Position numbers and translations under genes: made by a program
In this document: one piece after another, positions 1 to 5,952 of the stretch
Layout of the letters: every line of letters begins with the position of its first letter
How positions within the stretch are numbered: the stretch's first letter is position 1
NCBI GenBank assembly: GCA_022709925.1
Contig: JAKLHX010000040.1
Coordinates: 1-8,337 of the forward strand
Source: Candidatus Margulisiibacteriota bacterium
GTDB lineage: Bacteria; Margulisbacteria; WOR-1; JAKLHX01
Length of the DNA stretch: 8,337 nucleotides
Direction: 5' to 3'
Notes under the pieces: generated by a model
Seen by the model: only the letters and a program-made list of their open reading frames with translations
The model's database searches: none
Told to the model about the DNA's origin: nothing

Positions 1-388
1 GCGCTATCATGATGACATCAACGTCCTCTGACGGCAGTATCTGATGAAAATGGATGTTAAACCCGTGAGAAAATACCAGCACTTTGCCTTTTTTAAGGTT
101 CTTTTCAATGGATTCTTTGTAGACCTTGGGCTGAAGTTCATCCGGCACCAACATCTGTATGATGTCCGCTTTTTTTGCCGCTTCGTCGGCGCTCATCACT
201 TCCATCCCGTCGGCTTTCGCCCTCTTCCAGTTCGGGGACCCTTCCACTTCGGCAACTATCACATTGATCCCGCTATCCTTTAAATTGCTTCCCTGCGCGC
301 CTCCCTGGCTGCCATAGCCGATCATCGCCACTGTCTTGCCCTTCAACAACTTCAGATCCGCATCCTTGTCATAATACATCTTCGCCAT
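1..388 (-). CDS. ilvC: Ketol-acid reductoisomerase, N-terminal part (cut by window edge)
   Basis: Converts acetolactate or acetohydroxybutyrate to the dihydroxy acid by Mg-dependent isomerisation and NAD(P)H reduction, the second common step of valine and isoleucine synthesis in the cytoplasm. About 129 N-terminal residues are visible and the rest lies beyond base 1. The Rossmann motif GYGSQG is at residues 24-29, the NLKDSG segment follows, and the conserved SHGFNIHF with its active-site histidine is near residue 108. The ATG at 388 is preceded by AAAGGGGA at a good distance. It starts 20 bp after ilvN, so it is the third gene of the ilvBNC operon. Odd points: the usual GHA after the dinucleotide motif reads GGA, and the cofactor loop (residues 47-53, EVEGSPN) has a valine and a glutamate where NADPH enzymes often carry arginine and phosphate-binding residues. 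Family assignment is firm; cofactor preference is inference. Confidence 0.95.
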   Translation of the reverse strand, partial: MAKMYYDKDADLKLLKGKTVAMIGYGSQGGAQGSNLKDSGINVIVAEVEGSPNWKRAKADGMEVMSADEAAKKADIIQMLVPDELQPKVYKESIEKNLKKGKVLVFSHGFNIHFHQILPSEDVDVIMIA

Positions 389-408
389 CGTCTTTCCCCT
401 TTCGTTTT

Positions 409-897
409 CTATTTCGTTTCTTCCGACCTAGCCAGACTTACCTTGCCCGTCCTCACCATCTCCCTTATTCCGTATTTTTTGAGCATATTCTCGATAGCAT
501 CGATCTTTGTAGAATCCCCTGTTGCCTCTACTATGAGAGCGTTCTCTCCGAGGTCTACGATCTTTGCCCGGAAAATATCCACTATTTGCTGTATCTCGGA
601 ACGAGTGCTTTCGTTCGCAGCGACTTTTATAAGCACCAGCTCCCTGTCCACCGCGCTTATATTGGAAAGCTCATACACCCTGACCACATCTATCAGCTTA
701 TAAAGCTGCTTTGTTATCTGTTCCAATGTGTCATCGTCCCCTTCAACAACTATCGTCATCCTTGAAAGGTTCTCGTCTTCGGTCGTACCGACTGCAAGGC
801 TGTGTATGTTGTATCCTCTCCTGCTGAAAAGACCTGAAACGCGGGAGAGCACCCCCGGCCTGTTCTCGACTATCACTGCTATCGTATGTTTTTTCAT
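409..897 (-). CDS. ilvN: Acetolactate synthase small (regulatory) subunit
   Basis: Regulatory subunit of acetohydroxyacid synthase. It binds the catalytic IlvB subunit, stimulates it, and in the family confers feedback inhibition by valine. The 162-residue length is normal for the longer IlvH-type form. An N-terminal ACT domain spans about residues 4-77, with the valine-site signature ENRPGVLSRVSGLFSRRGYN (residues 11-30, including G15 and N30). A second ferredoxin-like domain follows from about residue 84 (RELVLIKVAA). The ATG at 897 is 5 bp after the ilvB stop. The ribosome-binding sequence GGTGGA lies within the last codons of ilvB, so translation is probably coupled. The ACT site looks intact, so valine feedback is expected but untested. 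The gene could equally be called ilvH. Confidence 0.95.
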   Translation of the reverse strand: MKKHTIAVIVENRPGVLSRVSGLFSRRGYNIHSLAVGTTEDENLSRMTIVVEGDDDTLEQITKQLYKLIDVVRVYELSNISAVDRELVLIKVAANESTRSEIQQIVDIFRAKIVDLGENALIVEATGDSTKIDAIENMLKKYGIREMVRTGKVSLARSEETK

Positions 898-902
898 GTT
901 TT

Positions 903-2576
903 TTAATCCACCAGCATTTCGTTTATTGCCTGTCCCGGAGAAACGAACGGGAAAACGTTCTCTTCTCTTTCAACGATAAATTCTATGACCGTAGGCCCGT
1001 CGCGTTTAGCAATAGCTTTCTTCATGGCCTTTTCTACATCTTCGAATTTCTCAACCCTGAAAGCCTGGGCTCCGTAAGCCTCGGCGATCTTTACGAAATC
1101 GGGATTGTCATCAAGATCGACGTGCGAATATCTTCTTCCGTGCAAAAGCTCCTGCCATTGGCGGACCATTCCAAGGTATTGGTTGTTCATTATGGCGATA
1201 ATAACAGGGAGCTTATTGTTGACCATGGTATTAAGCTCCTGTATGTTCATCTGGACACTGCCATCGCCGGCAATATCAATAACGATCTTATCCGGCTTGC
1301 CGACTTGCGCGCCCATAGCCGCAGGAAGGCCGAATCCCATGGTCCCAAGACCGCCGGAAGAGATAAACGTCCTCGGGGACGTATATTTATAGTATTGCGC
1401 AGACCACATCTGATGCTGTCCTACTTCTGTGACGATTATCGCTTCGCCTTTCGTGACCCTGTATATCTCCTCGATGACCGCCTGGGGCTTAAGCCCTCCG
1501 TTCGACTTATAGCAAAGAGGATGTTTTTCTTTCCAGGCAAGCACCTGAGCGACCCACTCCGAATGGGAATCCTTTTGTTTTATGTGATTGTTAAGAGCGC
1601 AAAGAACGTTCTTTACGTCCCCTACTATCGGAATGTCCACAGAGACATTCTTTCCGATCTCAGCCGGATCGATATCGATGTGGATGACCTTGGCTTTAGG
1701 AGCGAAATGCTCTATCCTTCCGGTAACCCTGTCGTCAAACCTTGCACCGACAGCTATCAGAAGGTCGCATTCGGTAACCGCATAGTTGGCATAGACCGTA
1801 CCGTGCATCCCCAGCATCCCCAAAGAAAGAGGATGGGTCTCCGGGAACGCCCCTTTCCCGAGCAATGTCGTCGTGACAGGCGATGATATCTTTGTCGCCA
1901 GTTCCAATAATTCTTTAGCCGCGTCGGAAGATATTACCCCGCCGCCTGCATAGATCATGGGTTTTTGCGCTTTATCGATAAGTTTAGCCGCAGCCGCGAT
2001 CTGTTTCGGGTGTCCGTGATATGTAGGCTTATATGCCGGCATATTTATGGACTCCGGATATTTAAAGTCTATCTTTGTCAGCTGGAGGTTCTTGGGAATA
2101 TCGATCAAAACAGGCCCCGGCCTTCCCGTAGACGCGATATAAAAAGCTTCTTTTACGATATTAGGTATCTGGTCGGCGCTTTTGACCAAATAATTGTGTT
2201 TAGTGATGGGAAGCGTTATCCCTGTTATATCGACTTCCTGGAAAGAGTCCTTCCCGAGAAAGGAAGTCCCGACTTGTCCCGTTATCGCGACCATGGGAAT
2301 AGAATCCATATGGGCATTGGCTATCGCTGTGACAAGATTAGTAGCTCCGGGACCGCTTGTAGCAAGACAGACCCCGACTTTACCGGTAGCTCTCGCATAT
2401 CCGTCAGCTGCATGGCCGGCGCCTTGTTCGTGGCGGACCAATATATGTCTTAAGCCTTTTTCGCTGTATAAAGCATCGTACAAAGGCAAAGTCTGCCCGC
2501 CGGGAAGTCCAAAAATGACTTCAACGCCTTCTTTTTTCAAAGATTCGAGTAATGCCTGTGCCCCTGTTAATTCCAT
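903..2576 (-). CDS. ilvB: Acetolactate synthase large (catalytic) subunit
   Basis: ThDP-, FAD- and Mg-dependent enzyme that condenses two pyruvates to acetolactate, or pyruvate plus 2-ketobutyrate to acetohydroxybutyrate; it is the entry step of branched-chain amino acid synthesis. The 557 residues are close to the family norm. Visible features: IFGLPGG near the N terminus, catalytic Glu50 in RHEQGAGHAADGYARATG, the FAD-region motif GARFDDRVTG (277-286), SGGLGTMGFGLPAAMGA (407-423), the ThDP/Mg motif GDGS at 437-440 with the downstream NN at 464-465, and GMVRQWQ with the AHAS-typical Trp474. These separate it from pyruvate oxidase and other ThDP enzymes. I chose the ATG at 2576 because GGGGA lies 7 nt upstream and homology begins there; an in-frame TTG at 2627 would start inside the promoter. 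First gene of ilvBNC. Confidence 0.96.
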   Translation of the reverse strand: MELTGAQALLESLKKEGVEVIFGLPGGQTLPLYDALYSEKGLRHILVRHEQGAGHAADGYARATGKVGVCLATSGPGATNLVTAIANAHMDSIPMVAITGQVGTSFLGKDSFQEVDITGITLPITKHNYLVKSADQIPNIVKEAFYIASTGRPGPVLIDIPKNLQLTKIDFKYPESINMPAYKPTYHGHPKQIAAAAKLIDKAQKPMIYAGGGVISSDAAKELLELATKISSPVTTTLLGKGAFPETHPLSLGMLGMHGTVYANYAVTECDLLIAVGARFDDRVTGRIEHFAPKAKVIHIDIDPAEIGKNVSVDIPIVGDVKNVLCALNNHIKQKDSHSEWVAQVLAWKEKHPLCYKSNGGLKPQAVIEEIYRVTKGEAIIVTEVGQHQMWSAQYYKYTSPRTFISSGGLGTMGFGLPAAMGAQVGKPDKIVIDIAGDGSVQMNIQELNTMVNNKLPVIIAIMNNQYLGMVRQWQELLHGRRYSHVDLDDNPDFVKIAEAYGAQAFRVEKFEDVEKAMKKAIAKRDGPTVIEFIVEREENVFPFVSPGQAINEMLVD

Positions 2577-2591
2577 AAAATAATCCCCAAT

Positions 2592-2627
2592 TATATGAAT
2601 TTTATCAAATTCCGCAGGGTATAGCAA
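2592..2627 (-). promoter_or_regulatory. Candidate sigma70-type promoter of the ilvBNC operon
   Basis: On the minus strand, TTGCTA (2627-2622) and TAAAAT (2604-2599) are separated by 17 bp, matching the housekeeping -35/-10 consensus at 4 and 5 of 6 positions. Transcription would begin near 2592, giving a leader of about 16 nt that carries the GGGGA ribosome-binding site. Such a leader has no room for a leader peptide or attenuator, so any control at this promoter would be at initiation. A second TATAAT lies closer to ilvB (minus strand, 2597-2592) but has no acceptable -35 box. Confidence 0.5.
2597..2612. repeat. 6-4-6 inverted repeat over the ilv -10 box, possible operator
   Basis: GAATTT (2597-2602) and AAATTC (2607-2612) form a perfect inverted repeat around TATC. 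It covers the whole proposed ilv -10 box at 2599-2604. That placement would suit a repressor site, but the motif is AT-rich and could arise by chance. No regulator gene is visible in the window. Confidence 0.3.
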
Positions 2628-2724
2628 CCTATGGATAGCGCTGAAGATCTGAAGTATTGATACAATAGATCCGCTCCATAATCGGGCCTCATAAAATGGT
2701 TCTCGCTTCAGCTCTTAACAAAAT

Positions 2725-2733
2725 TGCTATAAT
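2725..2733 (+). promoter_or_regulatory. Extended -10 promoter element of lipA
   Basis: TGCTATAAT is a perfect extended -10 (TGn plus TATAAT). The upstream -35 region is weak (GCTTCA at 2705-2710 with a 17-bp spacer), as is common for extended -10 promoters. The end of the box is 6 bases before the lipA ATG at 2740, so the predicted start point is at or next to the initiation codon. An alternative -10 (TAAAAT at 2692-2697) could give a leader of roughly 36 nt but has no recognisable -35. Confidence 0.6.
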
Positions 2734-2739
2734 GTCTAT

Positions 2740-3687
2740 ATGTACCCGTCCTGGCTTATAAAAAAGACCCCAAAATCCTCAAATATCAGGAAGATCCGGA
2801 AATTGATAAACGACGATTCGATCCACACCGTCTGTGAGAGCGCAAAATGCCCCAATATAGGAGAGTGCTATTCGAAAGACACCGTTACGTTCATGATACT
2901 AGGCAGCGTTTGCACGAGGAATTGCAGGTTTTGTTCCGTCTCAAAAGGAATTCCTTCGACTTTAGATCCTAAAGAACCGGAAAAAATCGCCGAAGCCGCA
3001 AAAAAATTGGGATTAAAATATGTGGTAATAACATCGGTCACGAGGGACGATCTCGACGACGGAGGTGCCGGACATTTTGCGGATACCATACAGGCAGTAA
3101 GAAGCACTATATCTGAAGCAAAGATCGAAGTCCTTATCCCCGACCTGCAGGGGGACGAACAGAATCTATCAAAAATCGTTGAAGCCAAGCCAAATATCAT
3201 AAACCACAACCTGGAAACCGTGCCAAGATTATATGAAAAGATACGGCCTCAAGCCGACTATAAAAGGTCATTAAATGTGCTAAAATTGGCTAAAATACGA
3301 TCAAAACTTCACCCCCACACCAACTTCAAAGAAGCTTTCTTAGAAATTAATATTGATACTGCTCGTAAAAACATGCAAAATCCCTCTAAAAAAACCGAAT
3401 CGCAAGTTGGTGTGGGGGTTTACACCAAGAGCGGCATTATGGTAGGATTAGGTGAAAAGCAGGAAGAAGTTGTCCGTCTTATGGAAGATTTGAGAAATGT
3501 CGATTGTGACATAATGACGATAGGACAATATCTTCGCCCCTCAAAAGAACAAATAGAAGTCTCGCAGTTCGTTACGCCGGATGTTTTTGAGGAATATAGG
3601 CAAACTGCTGAAAGACTTGGTTTCAAAAAGGTCTTTTCGGGGCCTTTTGTAAGAAGTTCTTATAAAGCGAGTGAAATTTATGTTTGA
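2740..3687 (+). CDS. lipA: Lipoyl synthase with a 37-residue in-frame insertion
   Basis: Radical SAM enzyme that inserts two sulfurs into octanoyl groups on the E2 and H proteins of 2-oxoacid dehydrogenase and glycine cleavage complexes. It carries the LipA-specific auxiliary-cluster motif C-x4-C-x5-C (C32, C37, C43), the radical SAM motif CTRNCRFC (C58, C62, C65) and the C-terminal RSSY (305-308) that contacts the auxiliary cluster. The N terminus (YPSWLIKK) aligns with the usual LipA start, supporting ATG 2740 although no Shine-Dalgarno sequence precedes it. Residues about 191-227 have no counterpart in ordinary LipA. The family runs from ERSL..LK.AK a few residues into TKSGIMVGLGE, and here that join is interrupted by a segment encoded by the inverted-repeat element at 3311-3419. 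Without it the protein would be about 278 residues, a normal length. All catalytic residues are retained, so the enzyme may still work. Confidence 0.95.
   Translation: MYPSWLIKKTPKSSNIRKIRKLINDDSIHTVCESAKCPNIGECYSKDTVTFMILGSVCTRNCRFCSVSKGIPSTLDPKEPEKIAEAAKKLGLKYVVITSVTRDDLDDGGAGHFADTIQAVRSTISEAKIEVLIPDLQGDEQNLSKIVEAKPNIINHNLETVPRLYEKIRPQADYKRSLNVLKLAKIRSKLHPHTNFKEAFLEINIDTARKNMQNPSKKTESQVGVGVYTKSGIMVGLGEKQEEVVRLMEDLRNVDCDIMTIGQYLRPSKEQIEVSQFVTPDVFEEYRQTAERLGFKKVFSGPFVRSSYKASEIYV
3311..3419. mobile_element. 109-bp terminal-inverted-repeat element inserted in frame in lipA
   Basis: The left arm ACCCCCACACCAACTT (3311-3326) and right arm AAGTTGGTGTGGGGGT (3404-3419) are perfect 16-bp inverted repeats around a 77-bp AT-richer core. 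The segment sits exactly where LipA homology breaks. Removing codons 191-227 (3310-3420, 111 bp) leaves KL joined directly to YTKSG, which restores a normal LipA. The reading frame runs through with no stop and adds 37 residues. The excess of 2 bp over 109 would fit a short target duplication, possibly TT, but I cannot prove its boundaries. The core uses ATT for isoleucine twice, whereas surrounding lipA prefers ATA/ATC. It encodes no transposase, so it would be a non-autonomous MITE-like or Rickettsia-palindromic-element-like insertion. The inverted repeat is certain; mobility is inference. Confidence 0.7.
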
Positions 3688-4867
3688 ATTTGAAGAAGCA
3701 AAGAGGCTTAGCTCACTTCCGACTTACGTATTTGATACGACCGACAAGCTTAAGTCCGAAGAAAGAGCAAAAGGCAAAGATCTTATAGACCTCAGCATGG
3801 CCAGCCCTGATTTCCCCACACCGAAGGTCGTAGTTGAAGCCATGAAAAAAGCCCTTGATGAACCCGTAAATCACAGATATCCGAGCTTTGACGGTCTTCC
3901 AGAATTCAGGCAAGCGGTCGAAAAATGGTGCCACGAACAATACAACATCCATCTTGATCACAACAGAGAGATACTTCCTCTCATCGGCTCTAAAGAAGGG
4001 ATCGTCCATTTGACCTTCGCTTTGATAGATCCGGGGGATACGACACTGGTCCCTCTCCCAGCTTATCCCGCACATTTCAGGGCAACAATGCTGGCAGGCG
4101 GAACTTCCATAGTGATGCCGACAAGTGCAAAAACCGGTTATCTGCCGGATTTTTCTACCATAGACGATGCGATAGCCGACAAGGCCAAACTGATGTTCCT
4201 GAGCTATCCCACAAACCCTACGGGGGCAGTTGCTTCAAGGGAATTTTTCGAAGAAGCCGTTGCTTTTTGCAAAAAACATAACATCATCCTGGTGCATGAT
4301 TTTGCTTATGCTGAAATATATTTCGACGGCAAGAAGCCTATGAGCATAATGGAGATCCCCGGAGCAAAGGATATAGCAATAGAGTTCCACACCCTTTCAA
4401 AGACATTCAGCATGGCAGGATGGAGAATAGGTTTCGTGGTAGGAAATCACCAGCTGATACAAACGCTCCGAAAAATGAAGACGAACCTGGACTACGGACT
4501 TTTCTCGGCGACCCAGAGAGCCGGCATCGCGGCCATGAACATGGAAAAAGGTTATTTCGACGAAGTAAGGAAAGAATATCAGGCACGAAGAGATGCCGTC
4601 ATAAGCGGACTGCAAAGCCTCGGCTGGAAAATAGAGAAACCAAAGGCCTCTATGTATGTATGGGTGGAAGTGCCGAGAGGATTCACTTCGATGAATTTCT
4701 TCCTTGAACTTTTGAGGAAAGCGGGCGTTGTAGTTTCTCCGGGATTTGGATTCGGCGATCTCGGGGAAGGCTATATAAGGATAGCCCTGATCGATTCCGT
4801 AAAGAGGATCGAAGAAGCAATAAGCCGGATGGAAAAGGCAGGCATAAGGTACAAAAATGGCAATTAA
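3680..4867 (+). CDS. alaC: PLP-dependent class I/II aminotransferase, AlaC (glutamate-pyruvate) type
   Basis: Fold-type I aminotransferase of 395 residues. PLP-binding features are present: YPTNPTG (Asn179), Asp207 in HDFAYAEIYFDG, Tyr210, Schiff-base Lys241 in SKTFSMAGWRIGF, Arg248, and substrate-carboxylate Arg367 in YIRIALI. From memory it follows E. coli AlaC closely along its length (LPPYVF-, GSKEG-, MAGWRIGF-, KASMYVW- and VSPGxGFGD-like stretches). This suggests alanine synthesis from pyruvate and glutamate. LL-diaminopimelate aminotransferases (DapL) belong to the same subgroup, so that role remains possible. ATG 3680 overlaps the lipA stop by 8 bp; GTG 3671 is an alternative three codons upstream. 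The gene also overlaps pdxA, whose product helps make this enzyme's cofactor. Family is firm, substrate less so. Confidence 0.8.
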   Translation: MFEFEEAKRLSSLPTYVFDTTDKLKSEERAKGKDLIDLSMASPDFPTPKVVVEAMKKALDEPVNHRYPSFDGLPEFRQAVEKWCHEQYNIHLDHNREILPLIGSKEGIVHLTFALIDPGDTTLVPLPAYPAHFRATMLAGGTSIVMPTSAKTGYLPDFSTIDDAIADKAKLMFLSYPTNPTGAVASREFFEEAVAFCKKHNIILVHDFAYAEIYFDGKKPMSIMEIPGAKDIAIEFHTLSKTFSMAGWRIGFVVGNHQLIQTLRKMKTNLDYGLFSATQRAGIAAMNMEKGYFDEVRKEYQARRDAVISGLQSLGWKIEKPKASMYVWVEVPRGFTSMNFFLELLRKAGVVVSPGFGFGDLGEGYIRIALIDSVKRIEEAISRMEKAGIRYKNGN

Positions 4868-5882
4868 AGAAGAAAAGGACAAGAGGCCGATAATAGCGAT
4901 CACGATGGGAGATCCGGCCGGCATAGGTCCTGAAATAATAATAAAGGCCCTGTCGCTTGCGGAAATATCCAGGATCTGCAGGCCTATAGTCATAGGCGAT
5001 GCGCGCGTAATGAAAAATGCGATGCAGAACTCAAAATCTTCGCCTGTCGTTCTCAATGTGGTGAAAAGAGTGGACGCCGGAAATTATCAGACGGGCATAG
5101 TGAACATACTCGATATGGACAATGTGGAGTCCTCAAAACTGAAGATGGGGAAAATATCCGTTGAAGCGGGGCGCGCGGCAATAAAATATATAGAGCGCGC
5201 AATAGACCTGGCAATGGAAAAAAAGGTTGACGCCATCGCGACCGCGCCCATAAATAAAGAGGCCATCCACAAAGCAGGATATAAATTCGACGGGCATACG
5301 GAACTTCTCGCAAAAAGGACCGGCGCTTCGAACTATGCGATGATGTTCCTCTCAGATTCCATACGGATAATGCTGGTCACGACGCATATGGCGCTCTCAC
5401 AGGTACCGAAAGAACTGGACAAGAAAAAAATACTTGCAACGATCAAGCTCGCGGACAAAGAACTGACCGAGCTCCTGGGCAAAAGGCCGAAGATAGGCGT
5501 CGCCGGACTTAACCCGCACGCCGGGGAGAACGGGATATTCGGCAGTGAAGAAGCAAAGATCATCGCTCCGGCCGTAGAAGAAGCAAAAAAACTGGGTATA
5601 AACGTAAAGGGGCCTATATCTGCAGATGCGATCTTTTATCTCGCAAATATAGGCATGTTCGACATAGTGATCGCGATGTATCACGACCAGGGACTGATCC
5701 CGTTGAAGCTTTTGTCTTTCAATAAATCGGTGAATGTCACAATAGGCCTTCCGATAATACGGACCTCCGTAGACCACGGGACCGGTTTTGATATCGCCGG
5801 CAAAGGATGGGCAAATCCCAGTAGCATGATACAGGCCATAAAGGTCGCCGCCATGATGGCGATGAAGAAAAAGGCTAAGTAG
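4857..5882 (+). CDS. pdxA: 4-hydroxythreonine-4-phosphate dehydrogenase
   Basis: NAD-dependent, metal-requiring enzyme of the DXP-independent-start (PdxB/PdxA/PdxJ) route to pyridoxal phosphate. It oxidises 4-phosphohydroxy-L-threonine, giving 3-amino-2-oxopropyl phosphate after decarboxylation. The 341 residues match the family. Signatures are ITMGDPAGIGPEI (15-27), GHTELLA (146-152, substrate contacts), THMAL (His177), GLNPHAGENGIFG (His221), AMYHDQGLIPLK (His276) and RTSVDHGTGFDIAGKG (302-317). The three histidines match the divalent-metal ligands of E. coli PdxA. The ATG at 4857 lies inside the end of the aminotransferase gene (11-bp overlap) and is preceded by TAAGGT, so the two are likely translationally coupled. 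rsmA follows, a pairing also seen in proteobacteria. A PdxA2-type enzyme acting on another phosphorylated acid is a minor alternative. Confidence 0.93.
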   Translation: MAIKEEKDKRPIIAITMGDPAGIGPEIIIKALSLAEISRICRPIVIGDARVMKNAMQNSKSSPVVLNVVKRVDAGNYQTGIVNILDMDNVESSKLKMGKISVEAGRAAIKYIERAIDLAMEKKVDAIATAPINKEAIHKAGYKFDGHTELLAKRTGASNYAMMFLSDSIRIMLVTTHMALSQVPKELDKKKILATIKLADKELTELLGKRPKIGVAGLNPHAGENGIFGSEEAKIIAPAVEEAKKLGINVKGPISADAIFYLANIGMFDIVIAMYHDQGLIPLKLLSFNKSVNVTIGLPIIRTSVDHGTGFDIAGKGWANPSSMIQAIKVAAMMAMKKKAK

Positions 5883-5923
5883 ATAACGATATTTCCCGTA
5901 AGGGCGGGTTGCTCACAAGGTAA

Positions 5924-5943
5924 TGGCCGGTCGCGACCGGCCA
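5924..5943. repeat. Perfect 20-bp palindrome between pdxA and rsmA
   Basis: TGGCCGGTCGCGACCGGCCA is fully self-complementary and could form an 8-bp GC-rich stem with a CGCG loop in RNA. It ends 9 bp before the rsmA start and occupies the place where a ribosome-binding site would be expected. The preceding bases (CCCGTAAGGGCGGG, 5895-5908) are also GC-rich and repeat-like. No T-run follows, so a simple terminator is unlikely. It resembles GC-rich palindromic intergenic repeats (REP-like) that recur in many genomes, but only one copy is in the window. The rest of the 70-bp gap shows nothing else. Confidence 0.7.
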
Positions 5944-5952
5944 CAACAAAAC

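Noticed and set aside
1122..1886. A 254-codon open frame on the plus strand opposite ilvB, and other long antisense frames
   Set aside because: They are shadows of strongly conserved genes; they show no recognisable motif or ribosome-binding site.
2577..2627. N-terminal extension of IlvB from an in-frame TTG at 2627
   Set aside because: The extra 17 residues have no family counterpart and overlap the promoter; ATG 2576 has a good ribosome-binding site.
2655..2667. TATTG-ATA-CAATA inverted repeat in the ilvB-lipA spacer as an operator
   Set aside because: Only 5-bp AT-rich arms, and it is not placed on either proposed promoter; likely chance.
3311..3419. Integron attC site, since the arms contain AAC and GTT in the right orientation
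   Set aside because: The bases around AAC and GTT do not fit the RYYYAAC / GTTRRRY core, and the element lies inside a conserved gene, not at a cassette boundary.
3814..3822. CCCCACACC, a 9-bp match to the lipA element arm, inside the aminotransferase gene
   Set aside because: It encodes part of the normal conserved PDFPTPK stretch, has no partner arm nearby, and is short enough to be chance.
5923..5952. Ten-residue N-terminal extension of RsmA from ATG 5923
   Set aside because: The extension is encoded by the palindrome, its AAGGT is only about 1-2 nt from the ATG, and family homology begins after ATG 5953.
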